From positions 4,062,001 through 4,126,000 of the forward strand of contig OU696577.1 in the NCBI GenBank assembly GCA_916048095.2: DNA of 64,000 bases, in the 5' to 3' direction. This stretch comes from Sacculina carcini. Its lineage: Eukaryota > Arthropoda > Thecostraca > Sacculinidae. Of the stretch, positions 31,473 through 41,238 are shown in pieces. Under the pieces are notes generated by a model that worked only from the letters and a program-made list of their open reading frames with translations, ran no database searches and was not told where the DNA came from. Numbering within the stretch: the stretch's first letter is position 1; each line of letters begins with the position of its first letter. The position numbers were made by a program, and so were the translations under genes.

Positions 31473-32438
31473 GGATCTTCTACCGTTTTAACAACGAATC
31501 ATTTTGGCCAAACGCTCAGCGGTTGCAATACGATGCGATGAATATCGACATTGGCTAAAATGGTACATGTTGTAAGTGCATCTGACATCTAGTGACTGAA
31601 AGTTAAGCGAGTGACCATCTTGGCCAATCTTTCCTCAGCTGTATGTAGTTCAGTGGCTTTCAAACTACTGAGCGATAGGCCCCCTGCGGTAGGGGGGTTA
31701 GAATTCTGCCGCCGTAGCTTCCGCGTGTCGTAAAAGGCGACTAAAGGCAGACATGTCTGGTCAGGTTTCGGCCTGCTACTAGTAACATGTAACCCAGGTA
31801 CAACCAGCCGCATGGTCGGAATGTCGGCGACTAATCCGGCCCCCCACTGGCGTATGCCAGTGAGGAGGGTGGCCAGACATCCAGCAGGAGGAAAAACAAG
31901 ACCTTTCAAAGGGCGGATGAGCTGTTTAGCAGCCAACGGCCATCTGGAAACCCTCCCCCGTCGGATCGGCAAAAAGGATCCTGGCCGCTGAGTGTCACGT
32001 CGCCCGGGGTATAGTGGTGGCGTGACGCAACACTCGTCTTTGGCCTGCGCGTCGAACCTTGACGGGGCCGCTGTTTGGCTTCTCGACAGTGGAGAGAATC
32101 GTCCGACGCCGGCACGGGTGGCCGGATAGGGCTCAAGAGGGTCAAGGGTGAGGTGCCTGGTGTTCGATGGGGGTCCCGCCCGGTGCAGTGTCCGCCGTTT
32201 GCAGTGGGGCTGCAGCTGCCGGGTCCAGATGGACCGGTGGGGGTCACTGGTCCGGGCCTGGCGCTGTAGCTCCCGCGGACTCGTACCGGGCGGAGCTCGT
32301 AGCGAGCTCAGGGGTATTCGGCGCCCGTACAGCGCGCACTATCACTGCCCTGGCATCCCATGCTGGCTCTGCCCGTTCCCCCAGTAGGGCCCCGTGCAGA
32401 GGTGGGTGGGCGTGCGCGCAGAGACAATGTAAATATAT

Positions 32439-33758
32439 ATGGCCTCCAAAACTTCAACCACCCCAACTGCTGGTCGTCCATCGGGCGATCGGCCACGGCC
32501 ACCGAAAGGTGGCCGTACTGTGAGGCACTTGCACGACGAAAAGTCGTGCTGCACCTGTGCCGATGGCGCTGGTAAAAACCAGCACCAATACCCACGTGAA
32601 ATTGTCATCGCTGAACCCATTCCGTCGTCTGGATGGGTTCAAGAACATCGGAGACGCGCCTGTCGAGGCCAGCCGACAGAGAGACGGTTCTCTGCTGGTT
32701 AAATACGGCAATGAGACTGCAGCAGCCCGCGCGATGAAGGCCGACACATTCCGGTATCGCGTGGGATCGGGCAGTGACAAGCGTTGGGTGAGCACCCCCA
32801 TCTCGGTGTGTGCGCATTCGACACTCAACCATGCCAGAGGTGTTATGTTTTGTCGTGCGCTAGAGGGTGTTGGTAACGAAGAAATCTGCGACGGTTTGTC
32901 ATCCCAGGGCTCCCAGGTTTGTTATCCGTGTGGAGCGCATCGTCCGACGGCATGGGGATAGCGAGGTGCCAACGCACTCGTTTTTCCTTACGTTCGACGG
33001 TGTTGTTTTGCCGGATGATATCAAATTCGGTGACATCCGTCAGCGTATCCGTGTCCACCCCTACGTACCCAACCCAATGCGATGTTACAGGTGCCAACGT
33101 TTCGGGCATACGAGCTCCCGCTGCAACCGTGCTTAAATCTGCGGACGCTGCTCATCCGAACGGCACGCCGCTGCTGATTGCGACAATGAGTATTTCTGTG
33201 TCAATTGCAGGAGCAGCCTACCCGTCCTATGTCGGCGTCGTCACGAAGTTGGCTCAGCCTCCACAGTCTGTCGACTCGTTTCTGGAGAAGCTGACTGTTG
33301 GAGACTTCTTGAAGCTGGCGGGACGAATGGGCTTGAAGCTGGTCGTACCTGAGGCTGATAAACATGAGCTTGAACCAACACCGGTTGATCGGCGGCCTGA
33401 GGAGGCTGCCGTGTCGCGGTCGCCAACGGCCGCACCCCAGCGGTCCCAGGCGTCCGCGACCCAGCGTCCCCAGACGGCCGCAACCCAGCGGCCCGAGGCG
33501 GCCGCTCCCCAGCAGCCTGAAAAGGCTGCTGAGCGGCGACCTCAGCGGGTCGACGATCGGTCAGTCAACCGGCCGATGGACCGCGCTGGCAAATCGGCAG
33601 CGATGCCGGTGAGTCAGGGCGGCAAAAAACCGGCCGCTCAGCAGGCTTCCAAGCCAGCAGAGCGGTCGTCTCCGAACCGGAGGAAATCCGGAGACTGGAC
33701 GGTGGTTCAAGACAAGAGCCGCTGTTCGGTCACCGAGATGGAATTTCAAACGAGCTGA
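32439..33758 (+). pseudogene. I/Nimb-type LINE ORF1 (gag-like)
   Basis: A start at 32439 (MASKTSTTPTAGRPSGDRP) leads into an RNA-recognition-like region after a frameshift near 32575 (LNPFRRLDGFKNIGDAPVEA, DGSLLVKYGNETAAARAM). Then follow a segment ending FGDIRQRIRVHPYVPNPMRC, knuckle CYRCQRFGHTSSRC, a frame change, CGRCSSERHAAADC and CVNC, and a long Pro/Ala/Gln/Arg-rich repeat region (SQASATQRPQTAATQRPE). It is the RNA-binding partner of ORF2. At least two frameshifts and a stop at about 33135 inactivate it. Confidence 0.75.
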
Positions 33759-33759
33759 T

Positions 33760-35798
33760 TGGGTCCGCTATGATTGCTTGACACTGGAAGCCATGGGCAA
33801 CCCCACACTTCGACCCAGCGTCGAAGGTTTTACTGAGGCCATTGTCACCTGTGCCAAACAGAGCATTCCGCGTACGGCATCGCGTCCCCGGCGGCGTCCT
33901 GTTCCTTGGTGGACAGACGCGTGTTCTGCGGCGTTGCGAGAGCGACGTTGTTGCTGGGGTCGCTTCCGGCGCAACAGCACGGTGGAAAACATGCTTTGCT
34001 TTCGCCACGCTCGCGCACAAGCTCGATGGACCTTTCGCGAGGCGAAGCGGGCCTCGTGGGTGTCCTATGTGTCCAGCATTAATCGGCATTGTCCTATATA
34101 CACCATATGGGACCGTATAAAGCGCATATCTGGGAAGTACCGTCCCACTCCACTGCCTTCTCTGAAGATCAGTGGCGTGGACGTGGTAAATCCGGAGCAT
34201 GTTGCTGACGAAATTGTCCGATATTTAGCGGAGCGCTGTCGTGCAAACGTAGACGACCCTGATTTTGCGGCGATCAAACAGCAGTGCGAGAGATCACCCG
34301 TTGATTTCTCCACCAGCTGTCAGCTGCCAATCAACAGTGATTTTTCTGCATCTGAGCTGAGAACAGCCTTGCGATCGCTTCGCGATGTGGCTGAATGCCC
34401 TGATGAGGTTCACAACCTCATGCTGAAACGTCTGTCGCCCGCAGTGCTGTCCACCTTGCTGCAGGTCTTCAATGATCTGTGGAATGGTGGGCAGTTTCCA
34501 GGCTCCTGGCGACGGGCAATCGTGATACCCATCACGAAACAGGGCAAATCGGGCGATCACCCGTCTGGCTATCGCCCGATATCGCTGACCTCCAGTCTCT
34601 GCAAACTGTTTGAGAAAATAGTTTGCAGACGGCTGGTATGGTTTCTGGAACGCGGTCGGCTGTTCAATGATGCTCAGTGCGGATTTCGCCAGGGTCGATC
34701 AACGTTAGACCACTTGGTGACCATCGACTCTCGCGTACGTGAAAGTTTCACGCGAGGTCACCACGTCGGGGCGATATTCTTTGACATCGAAAAGGCATAT
34801 GACACCACATGGCGACATGGAATTCTTCGCAAACTGCATCGCTGTGGTGTCAGAGGCAACATGGGGAGGTTCGTACACAATTTCCTTTTGCACCGCACAT
34901 TCTGTGTGAGTGTGGAGAATTCCCTGTCTCGTCCGTTCAATCAGGCAGAAGGCGTTTCACAGGGTAGTGTGCTCAGCGTGGCCCTTTTTGCCATAATGGT
35001 CAACGACATTGACAATCATTTGCCTCCCTCGATTGGACGGTCTCTATTTGTGGACGACTTCGCCATATGGTGTTCTTCCGGCAGCACTGTTGCTGTCCAG
35101 CGTCAACTGCAGCTGGCGGTGAATAAAATAGAGACTTGGGGAACGCGTAACGGCTTCCGCTTCTCGACGTCCAAAACGGTCGGTGTACACTTCTGCCGCC
35201 GTCGAGGTGCCTGCCCTGACATGGAAGTGGAATTGTACGGCAGTGCTGTCTCATTCCAACGCACGGTTCGGTTTTAGGGGTCACGTTGGACTCGCTCTTG
35301 ACCTACACCGACCATATTTCGCAGCTGAGAACCACATGTCTAAAGACACTGAATGTGCTGGAGACTGTTTCCCGCATGCGGTATGGAGCAGATCGACAGT
35401 CCCTTCTCCTTCTGTACCGCTCGTTAGTCAGGTCGCGTCTCGATTACGCAAGCATCGTATATGATCTGGCTTCGGAGTCAGCAAAAGGCCGGTTGAATGT
35501 CGTACACCACGCAGGGATACGCATTGCCACCGGCGCGTTTCGCACGTCGCCAATCGTCAGCCTCCTTGTTGAGGCTGATGAGGCTCCGCTGGCGCTCCGT
35601 TGTGAAGAACTGGGCATGCGTTATTCTTGCAAGCTGGCAAGCACCCATGAAAACCCCGCGTATGACGTGGTATTTTCCCAGCATGTGCCTGAGCAGCACT
35701 TTCCAGGACCTCAGTGTTTTGTTGTGTTTCTGTTTTGCAGCAAAATGAGGGCACTGCTGGAGTCATGCGGGATGGGTGCTAACGACGTCCTCAGATAA
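33760..35798 (+). pseudogene. I/Nimb-type LINE ORF2, reverse transcriptase
   Basis: The main frame runs to 35277. It has no endonuclease: it opens in the linker that normally follows it (PSVEGFTEAIVTCAKQSIP, RPVPWWTDACSAALRERR). Reverse transcriptase blocks then appear in order: SGYRPISLTSSLCKLFEKI, QCGFRQGRSTLDHL, FFDIEKAYDTTWRHGILRKL, GVSQGSVLSVALFAIMVNDI, and FVDDFAIWC with catalytic Asp pair. After a frameshift near 35278 the thumb continues (LLLLYRSLVRSRLDYASIVY). FDIEKAYDTTWRHGI is a hallmark of the I/Nimb group. Confidence 0.85.
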
Positions 35799-35887
35799 TA
35801 ATACACGGCGGAGTCACCCTGGGAATTGGTCACACCCGAGGTTGACGTCTCGCTAGCAGCTCTGCCGAAACACCGTACAGTGCCAGT

Positions 35888-36757
35888 GTGCTTCGCCCAA
35901 ACAAACTGGAGCGAATTCATTCTTACGGACGGTATACTGCCGTGTACACTGATGGATCTAAGTCGGCCAGTGGTGTGGGTTGTGCGTTTATAAGTGGAGG
36001 TACGTGCCGCTCGAGCACGCTGCCACCGAGCGCCTCCATTTACACGGCTGAACTTCACGCTATCCTGCTGTCCCTGGTTTTTATTCGTTCATCTTCTTTT
36101 TCATAGTTTTTAGTTTTAGATGACTCTATTAGTGCTTTAACTTCATTATCGTCTTTCTCCTTACATCCTCTACAGAGGATTTTTATCTCTCTTGACATCA
36201 TCCATCACCAGGTCAAGCGTGTAAAGTTCTGCTGTATTCCGGCCCATATTGGTATTTTGGGCAACGAGCGAGTTGACAGAGCCGCAAAAAGAGCTGCTGA
36301 AGGAGACTTTTATTCATTTTATTTTAACTTTCCCATTCCGTATTCGGACATTTATCCTATTATACATCGTTTCATCCGTTCTCGCTGGCAGCTCTCCTGG
36401 GACGAATGTGGTACTAACAAACTAAAAGCAGTGAATCCCGAAATCGGACATTGGATGTGCTCTTATCGCCGGAAGAGGTCCGAGGAGGTGGTGTTCTGTC
36501 GTCTGCGTTTGGGTCACACGTACGACACGCATCGCCATCTTCTACTCGGACAACCTGAACCCACGTGCAGCGCATGTAATGCACGTCTCTTCGTGCAACA
36601 CATCCTGGTGGAATGTCCATCATTCTCAGAGGCGCGTCAACGTTGTCTTGGATCCGTTCGGACTATTGACGAGGTTTTGGGACATGATCAATCGGCGGTC
36701 ATTGAGGGCCGTATTTTTGAATTTTTACGGCTTTTGCATTTTAAAACTATTTATTGA
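35888..36757 (+). pseudogene. I/Nimb-type LINE ORF2, RNase H and C-terminus
   Basis: RNase H motifs appear in order: AVYTDGSKSASGVGCAF (first Asp), SIYTAELHAILLSL (Glu), LDDSISAL (second Asp) and PAHIGILGNERVDRAAKRAA (His...Asp). A C-terminal segment with a Cys/His cluster follows: RLRLGHTYDTHRHLL, CSACNARLFVQHILVECPSF. Stops and a frame change near 36105-36255 separate the parts. An encoded RNase H is typical of I-group LINEs and supports that assignment. Confidence 0.8.
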
Positions 36758-37017
36758 TTTTTATTCTTCTGGCTTTCATATTCATATCATTCACCCTCAC
36801 GCTTATTTATTTCATCGCTCCATTACGTTCATTTGCATAGTTTTAGTTTAATTTAGTTAACAACAGACTGGGGGGTGCCATATGGTCCTAGAGGTCGGTG
36901 CACCCCAAAAACTCAATAATCAATCAAACTGCTGAGCGATTAAACGTAACATTCGAAGACGTATTGGCCTTATCGCGTATTTGCATTGGCAAATTTCGCA
37001 CGTTCATGATAGTTTCC

Positions 37018-37057
37018 TGACCTAACCCGACCTAACCTAACCTAATCCAACCTAACG
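37018..37057. repeat. Degenerate (CCTAA)n tract
   Basis: Eight 5-base units: CCTGA CCTAA CCCGA CCTAA CCTAA CCTAA TCCAA CCTAA. The reverse complement is TTAGG, the ancestral arthropod telomere unit. It lies inside the foldback element, so a telomeric origin is not required. Confidence 0.8.
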
Positions 37058-37266
37058 ATTTGTTTAATCGTTCAAGTTTGAGAACCACCGAACCACATAC
37101 AGCTGAGGAAAGATTGGCCAAGATGGTCACTCGCTTAACTTTCAGTCACTAGATGTCAGATGCACTCACATGTACCATTTTAGCCAACGTCGATATTCAT
37201 CGCATCGTATTGCGACCGCTGAGAGTTTGGCCAAAATGGTTCGTTGGCTAAAACGGTCGTAACCCC

Positions 37267-37434
37267 GAATAACTCCTTGTTGATAAAAATAACTCATTTA
37301 ACATCCCAAATTTATCATTTCTATAATTTGAATTATCTGTATGAGTCTTCAAAAAAACAAAAAAACGTGTTTTTGGCAAAAAACGGTTTACAAAAACCAT
37401 CGATTTTTTTGAGGTCGCATCTCTAGTTGTATCT
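37267..37434 (-). repeat. Far end of the dispersed repeat beyond the foldback element
   Basis: Continues the 30200-31472 repeat; the minus strand matches 61324-61475 (CTAGAG...CGACC, ACACGTTTTTTTG, ATAATTCAAATTAT). It ends at CTAG in an integrase reading frame. Confidence 0.75.
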
Positions 37435-37435
37435 T

Positions 37436-37605
37436 CCATCTTTCCATCAGTCTTTTCATTTGCTCGGGTCTAAACTGCATACCATTGTCCATGAGCAATT
37501 CGAGAACTGGACCTCTTTCTCTGAATATTTCATCTAGAATGGTACACACCAGCTCTGCGTTCTCAGCACGCAACTCTCGCCAGATGGCGAACCGACCTGT
37601 TGTTT
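37436..37605 (-). pseudogene. Integrase core fragment of LTR copy C, inverted relative to the rest
   Basis: The minus strand reads GRFAIWRELRAENAELVCTILDEIFRERG, then LELLMDNGMQFRPEQMKRLMERWKIQL. This is the integrase catalytic segment holding the second Asp (DNG). It corresponds to copy B around 44160-44310. The preceding part of the same integrase is on the plus strand, ending at about 40600 (MDCGPT). The dispersed repeat cuts it off at 37434. Confidence 0.7.
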
Positions 37606-37610
37606 TATTG

Positions 37611-40600
37611 TTAACTGTTATATAATATAAAAAACCACAAGCTATTTCGGCATGGCAAACATTTTCCAAGGTATGATAAAGCCATTTAATGGAGACGGAG
37701 ATGTTGTCGCATGGATAATATAGTACGACTTGTTGTCAAGCTTCAGAAAGTGGATGATGTGGCGAGTCTGCTCCCACTGTACTTGGAATGACCTGCGCTT
37801 GCAACATATTTATAAATGGAGGATAATGATCAGGAAGATGCCGTCAGAATCGAGGAATAATTATAGGAAGTATTTTCAGACAGTGCCTTCATTGCGTATC
37901 ATAAACTGACCAGAATGAGATGGACAGGTGAGCCAATTGATGTGTTTTCAAATGAAATAAGGCGGTTAGCTGGACTGTCAGGATTTGTTGGAGAAGGTCT
38001 TGATATTATTGTAAAGTTAACCTTCTTGAACGGATTTCATGATGATATCAGTTATCTGATGATATCATGTTCCATTGGGTGAAGTGCTTAGCTGTGCTGT
38101 GAGAGGAGATAGCTCCGTGAACGCAGTGGCGGCGAACAACACGCTGACTGACAGAAGAAAAACTGCACTGCCCCGGAACTCCTTCGAAGACAAATACGTC
38201 GTACGCGGAGAGCCTCATATAGCGCGAAGTGGTAGCCATCGAAAACCAATGACGTGTTTTAGATGTGGCAAGGCATTGCAGTTCATTGCAGTTCAATGCA
38301 CCGCTGATTCGGGAAACGAGCAAAGGGGAACTGGTGAGCCAGCAGTCACTCCTTTGACTCACTGATAGCGCAGCCTGGCAGACTGCCTCTGATCTATGTT
38401 TTAGTTGGAGGCAGAAATGGTCGGGCATTAATGGATACTGGCTGTTCAACAGTTGCCGTGACGACTAAGATTGTTAGGTATTATGGGGCTGGTTGCTTCA
38501 TAAGTGCGTTTGACGGAAGGCAGGTGCAATGCCGAGGGAAGACATGGGCCAACTTGACAGTGGAAGGCAGAAGCATGACAGTGCGTGCGATGGTAGTTGA
38601 TAAGATAGTGAACGACATAGACTGTGTATTAGGGGTGGATGTGATTTATTGTCCTGGTGGTGTATTTGTGACAAAGAATGGTGTCAATTTTGTGGATTAC
38701 AGTTGTGTTGCTGTGGGTCCTGAGACACCAGCACCAGGTAATATTACATACCATAATAAGAAAAAAAGAGTAAACAATTGAGTATCAGCGATACAGGTTT
38801 TTTCGCGTCATTCGATGGATAAAAATGGGAGGTAGAATGCTTTGTGAAGGAAGACTCCCCAGTATTGAATAAATCTATCGGCAAACAATGAAGCCAGCAA
38901 CACGCCACGAGTTTGACACCGAAGGGCAACGGTTGATAGCAGAAGACATTCTGGTGCCGTGGACAGGCAACACAAGGTCGGGCGTATTACCGTCGCTTGC
39001 AGAGATGCAACCGACGGAGAAAAATATTCGGCCAGTACTCGATTTTCGAGAATTAAATTAATATGTGCGTAGTCATACGGGTGATGAATTCATCGACATA
39101 TGTAGTGAAAAGTTGAGAAAATGGAGGTGCATCGATGGTTCCGCGTCTCTGGTAGATTTGAAGACGGCATATCTGCAAATTCACGTGTCAAGGAAATTAT
39201 GGAAATATCAGTTGGTCAAATACCGCGGCAAGGTCTACACTCTGACGAGAATGGGTTTTGAGTTATGTTCAGCCCCTAGAGTAATGACAAAAATTGTGCG
39301 AACTGTGCTGCAGCAGTCAGATGTCATTGAGCGTGCTACCGACTCATACATCGACGGTATTGTCGTAAATGAGGCCATAAGTTCAGCGAAGGCAGTGGTG
39401 CAACATCTACAGAAGTATGGATTGGTGGCAAAACAGCCAGTGCCTATTGAGGAAGGGGCTGTGCTGGGCTTGAAAGTGTTCAGAAACAGAAATGGCGCAC
39501 TTGTATACAAGAGAGGAAATGAATTTCCACAGTTTGTTGAAACATTAACAAAAAAGGAATTGTTCTCGGTGTGCGGAAAATTGGTAGGCATTACCCGGTG
39601 GCGAGGTGGCTGACACTGGCCTGCATTTTCATTAAACGCAGATCCCATGGCGCACATTGGGACAGGCTGGTCGGTGGCAATGTTGTGAAAATGATTCGGG
39701 AAGTTTTTTCAATAAAGTAAGGCGTGGTGACCCTGTAGGGGGTGTGTGGAATGTGCCAAAAACAAAAAAGTGGTGGTGTGGTGTGACGCTAGCAACTTGG
39801 CCGTTGGCGTGGCGCTGGAGATTGGTGGTCGTATTGTTGAGGATACATCGTAGCAGTGGAAGGAGTCCGATGTTCACCACATCAATGTAGCTGAACTGGA
39901 ATGAGTACTGAAAGGATTGAATCTGGCTGTAAAGTGGAATTTGACCGAAATGGAAGTACTCACTGATTTTGCGACGGTGTTGGGCTGGGTCAACGCAGCC
40001 TTAAATAAGGAGAGAAGAATCAAGACAAAATGTGCAACTGAGCTCCTGATAAAGCGACGGTTGATTTAAGGTACTTTGGCTTTAAATAGACTGGGGGGTG
40101 CCGTATGGTCCTAGAGGCCGGTGCACCCCATAAACGCAAATACACAAACAAACAAAGCGACGGTTGGGTATACTCTGTGACTTGTTGGAGGAGCTCGAGC
40201 TGAAATTTAAGATTGTGTGAGTTCCCATTACGGTAAGTAAAACAGACGAACTGCCCCGCGCCAAGAAAGAATGGCTGGCAATGTACGTAGAAAGTGAAGA
40301 TGATCATTACACCGCGTCGAGTTCTAGTGTATGTGCAATGACGTCGGAAAGGCTCGCTGAACTTATCATATGGGCGTGGATAGAACACTTTATTTGGCGC
40401 GGCAAGAGGATCCAAGTGACACGAGACCAAACACAACTTGTTGTTGAATGCTGTGTTCGATGTCAATCAATCGATCCAGCACCAGTCCAACATATTGCCG
40501 GACACCTGAATGTTTGCAAGTCATGGTCAAGATTGGCTATTGACGTGACTCATTACCGCCAGCAAAGATATTTTTCAATTATGGACTGTGGTCCGACGTA
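37611..40600 (+). pseudogene. LTR retrotransposon copy C, gag to integrase start, degenerate
   Basis: Begins with the last 29 bases of an LTR (ending ACCACA at 37639), the atypical primer site AGCTATTTCGGC (37640-37651) and a gag ATG at 37652 (MANIFQGMIKPFNGDGDVVAW). Gag continues in pieces (GEPIDVFSNEIRRLAGLSGF near 37930-37990; CFRCGK near 38255). The protease has MDTGCSTVAV at 38431. Reverse transcriptase spans about 39065-39613 (DLKTAYLQIHVSRKLWKYQ, SYIDGIVVNEA with YIDG in place of YIDD, GKLVGITRW). Traces of RNase H (39770-40050) and the integrase start (40280-40600, CQSIDPAPVQH, LAIDVTHYRQQRYFSIMDCGPT) follow. Many frameshifts are present. Confidence 0.75.
40064..40153 (+). mobile_element. 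Tiny 5'-truncated LINE 3' end (90 bp)
   Basis: Contains GACTGGGGGGTGCCGTATGG...GGTGCACCCC, the 3' hairpin of the I/Nimb LINE that ends at 36924, plus a short CAAATACACAAACAAAC tail. Flanked by a perfect 13-bp duplication AAAGCGACGGTTG (40051-40063 and 40154-40166). It lies in the RNase H/integrase linker of LTR copy C. Confidence 0.9.
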
Positions 40601-40648
40601 GCCTGTACTTTGGGTCTAGCACGACTGTGTTTGGTCTGCTGAGATTGA

Positions 40649-40720
40649 GGACCTGTGTGAGGTTGAAGGATCTTGTGAGATCGTGGACCCGTGTGAGGTC
40701 GAAGGATCTGTATAGATCGT
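40649..40720. repeat. Two tandem 36-bp units
   Basis: GGACCTGTGTGAGGTTGAAGG... and GGACCCGTGTGAGGTCGAAGG..., each ending AGATCGT, occur head to tail, with further decayed GATC-rich units to about 40770. Confidence 0.75.
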
Positions 40721-40812
40721 GTGATCTGGTAAGATCTATGATCCGGGGAGTGGATCGTGAGGTCAGATGTGACCGGGTCTGAGGAAGCTCCGTGACGTGA
40801 AAATATAAAAGA

Positions 40813-40879
40813 GCCGAAATAGCTTATGGTTTATTATTATAAAACAGTTAACAATAAAAAACACTTTCAACAAACTCCA
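40813..40879 (-). repeat. LTR end and primer site in reverse orientation (copy C family)
   Basis: GCCGAAATAGCT (40813-40824) is the reverse complement of the family primer site, followed by an LTR end in reverse (ACAGTTAACAATAAAA matches the LTR end at 37611-37639 in reverse). Copy B (40882-45393) inserted just inside this LTR; it may resume at 45394, but that could not be confirmed. Confidence 0.65.
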
Positions 40880-40881
40880 CA

Positions 40882-41216
40882 TGTTGTTATATAACCGGTA
40901 CTAGCGCGCATGCTCGCACGTACACACATAGAGTGTATGTCTGTGTGTGTGCTGCGCTGTGTGTGGTTTTAGCTTGCGAGTGTTGTGTTGTCAAGGTCGT
41001 GTGAAGGTCACTGTTTGTGTGTGCGTACGCTGATTGGCTGTTGGTGGACTGACGTCACTGGTTTTGTCACGAGTATGTTCGCGTTTGAGCACTGAACGGC
41101 TGGACTGGTGTACACGGTGTGATCGAGTGTGGACGTGTGGTGTTGTGTGGAATATAGTGATTGACTTGTGCAGGTGTTGTTGCGTTTCACTACGACCTTC
41201 GTTTTTTACTACTATA
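40882..41216 (+). repeat. 5' LTR of copy B
   Basis: Matches 45029-45393 except that the 3' LTR carries about 26 extra bases (near 45245-45271, TTTTTGACGCTTAAAAATTC region) and scattered substitutions. Confidence 0.9.
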
Positions 41217-41228
41217 AGCTATTTCGGC
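41217..41228 (+). promoter_or_regulatory. Atypical primer binding site of copy B
   Basis: AGCTATTTCGGC directly after the LTR is an exact complement of bases 1-12 of metazoan tRNA-Phe. See 3546-3557 and 37640-37651 for the same motif in copies A and C. Confidence 0.65.
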
Positions 41229-41238
41229 AATTGAGAAT

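Larger units (their letters stand above)
31677..36924 (+). mobile_element. I/Nimb-type LINE, 5.2 kb, endonuclease deleted
   Basis: Flanked by a 16-bp duplication CAAACT(A/G)CTGAGCGAT at 31661-31676 and 36925-36940, one mismatch. It begins in GC-rich 5' UTR (CCCCCTGCGGTAGGGGGGTTAGAATTC), encodes ORF1 with zinc knuckles and an ORF2 with reverse transcriptase and RNase H, and ends in a hairpin-forming 3' UTR (GGGGGGTGCC...GGTGCACCCC) with an ACTCAATAATCAAT tail. The endonuclease domain is absent. It inserted into the foldback element. Confidence 0.85.
31473..37266. mobile_element. Foldback element (about 530 bp) split by a LINE
   Basis: Long terminal inverted repeats of about 190 bp (31473-31665 and 37075-37266) include TTTTGGCCAAAC, GCAATACGATGCGATGAATATCGAC and GGCCAATCTTTCCTCAGCTGTATGT segments. 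A perfect 8-bp duplication GAATAACT flanks it (31465-31472 and 37267-37274). The second copy of the dispersed repeat at 61324-62665 has the unoccupied site. No transposase is encoded, so it is non-autonomous. The LINE 31677-36924 sits near its centre. Confidence 0.85.

Noticed and set aside
32075..32620. Several overlapping open frames in the 5' part of the I-type LINE
   Set aside because: GC-rich 5' UTR gives open frames on both strands; none carries a motif, and ORF1 begins at about 32439.
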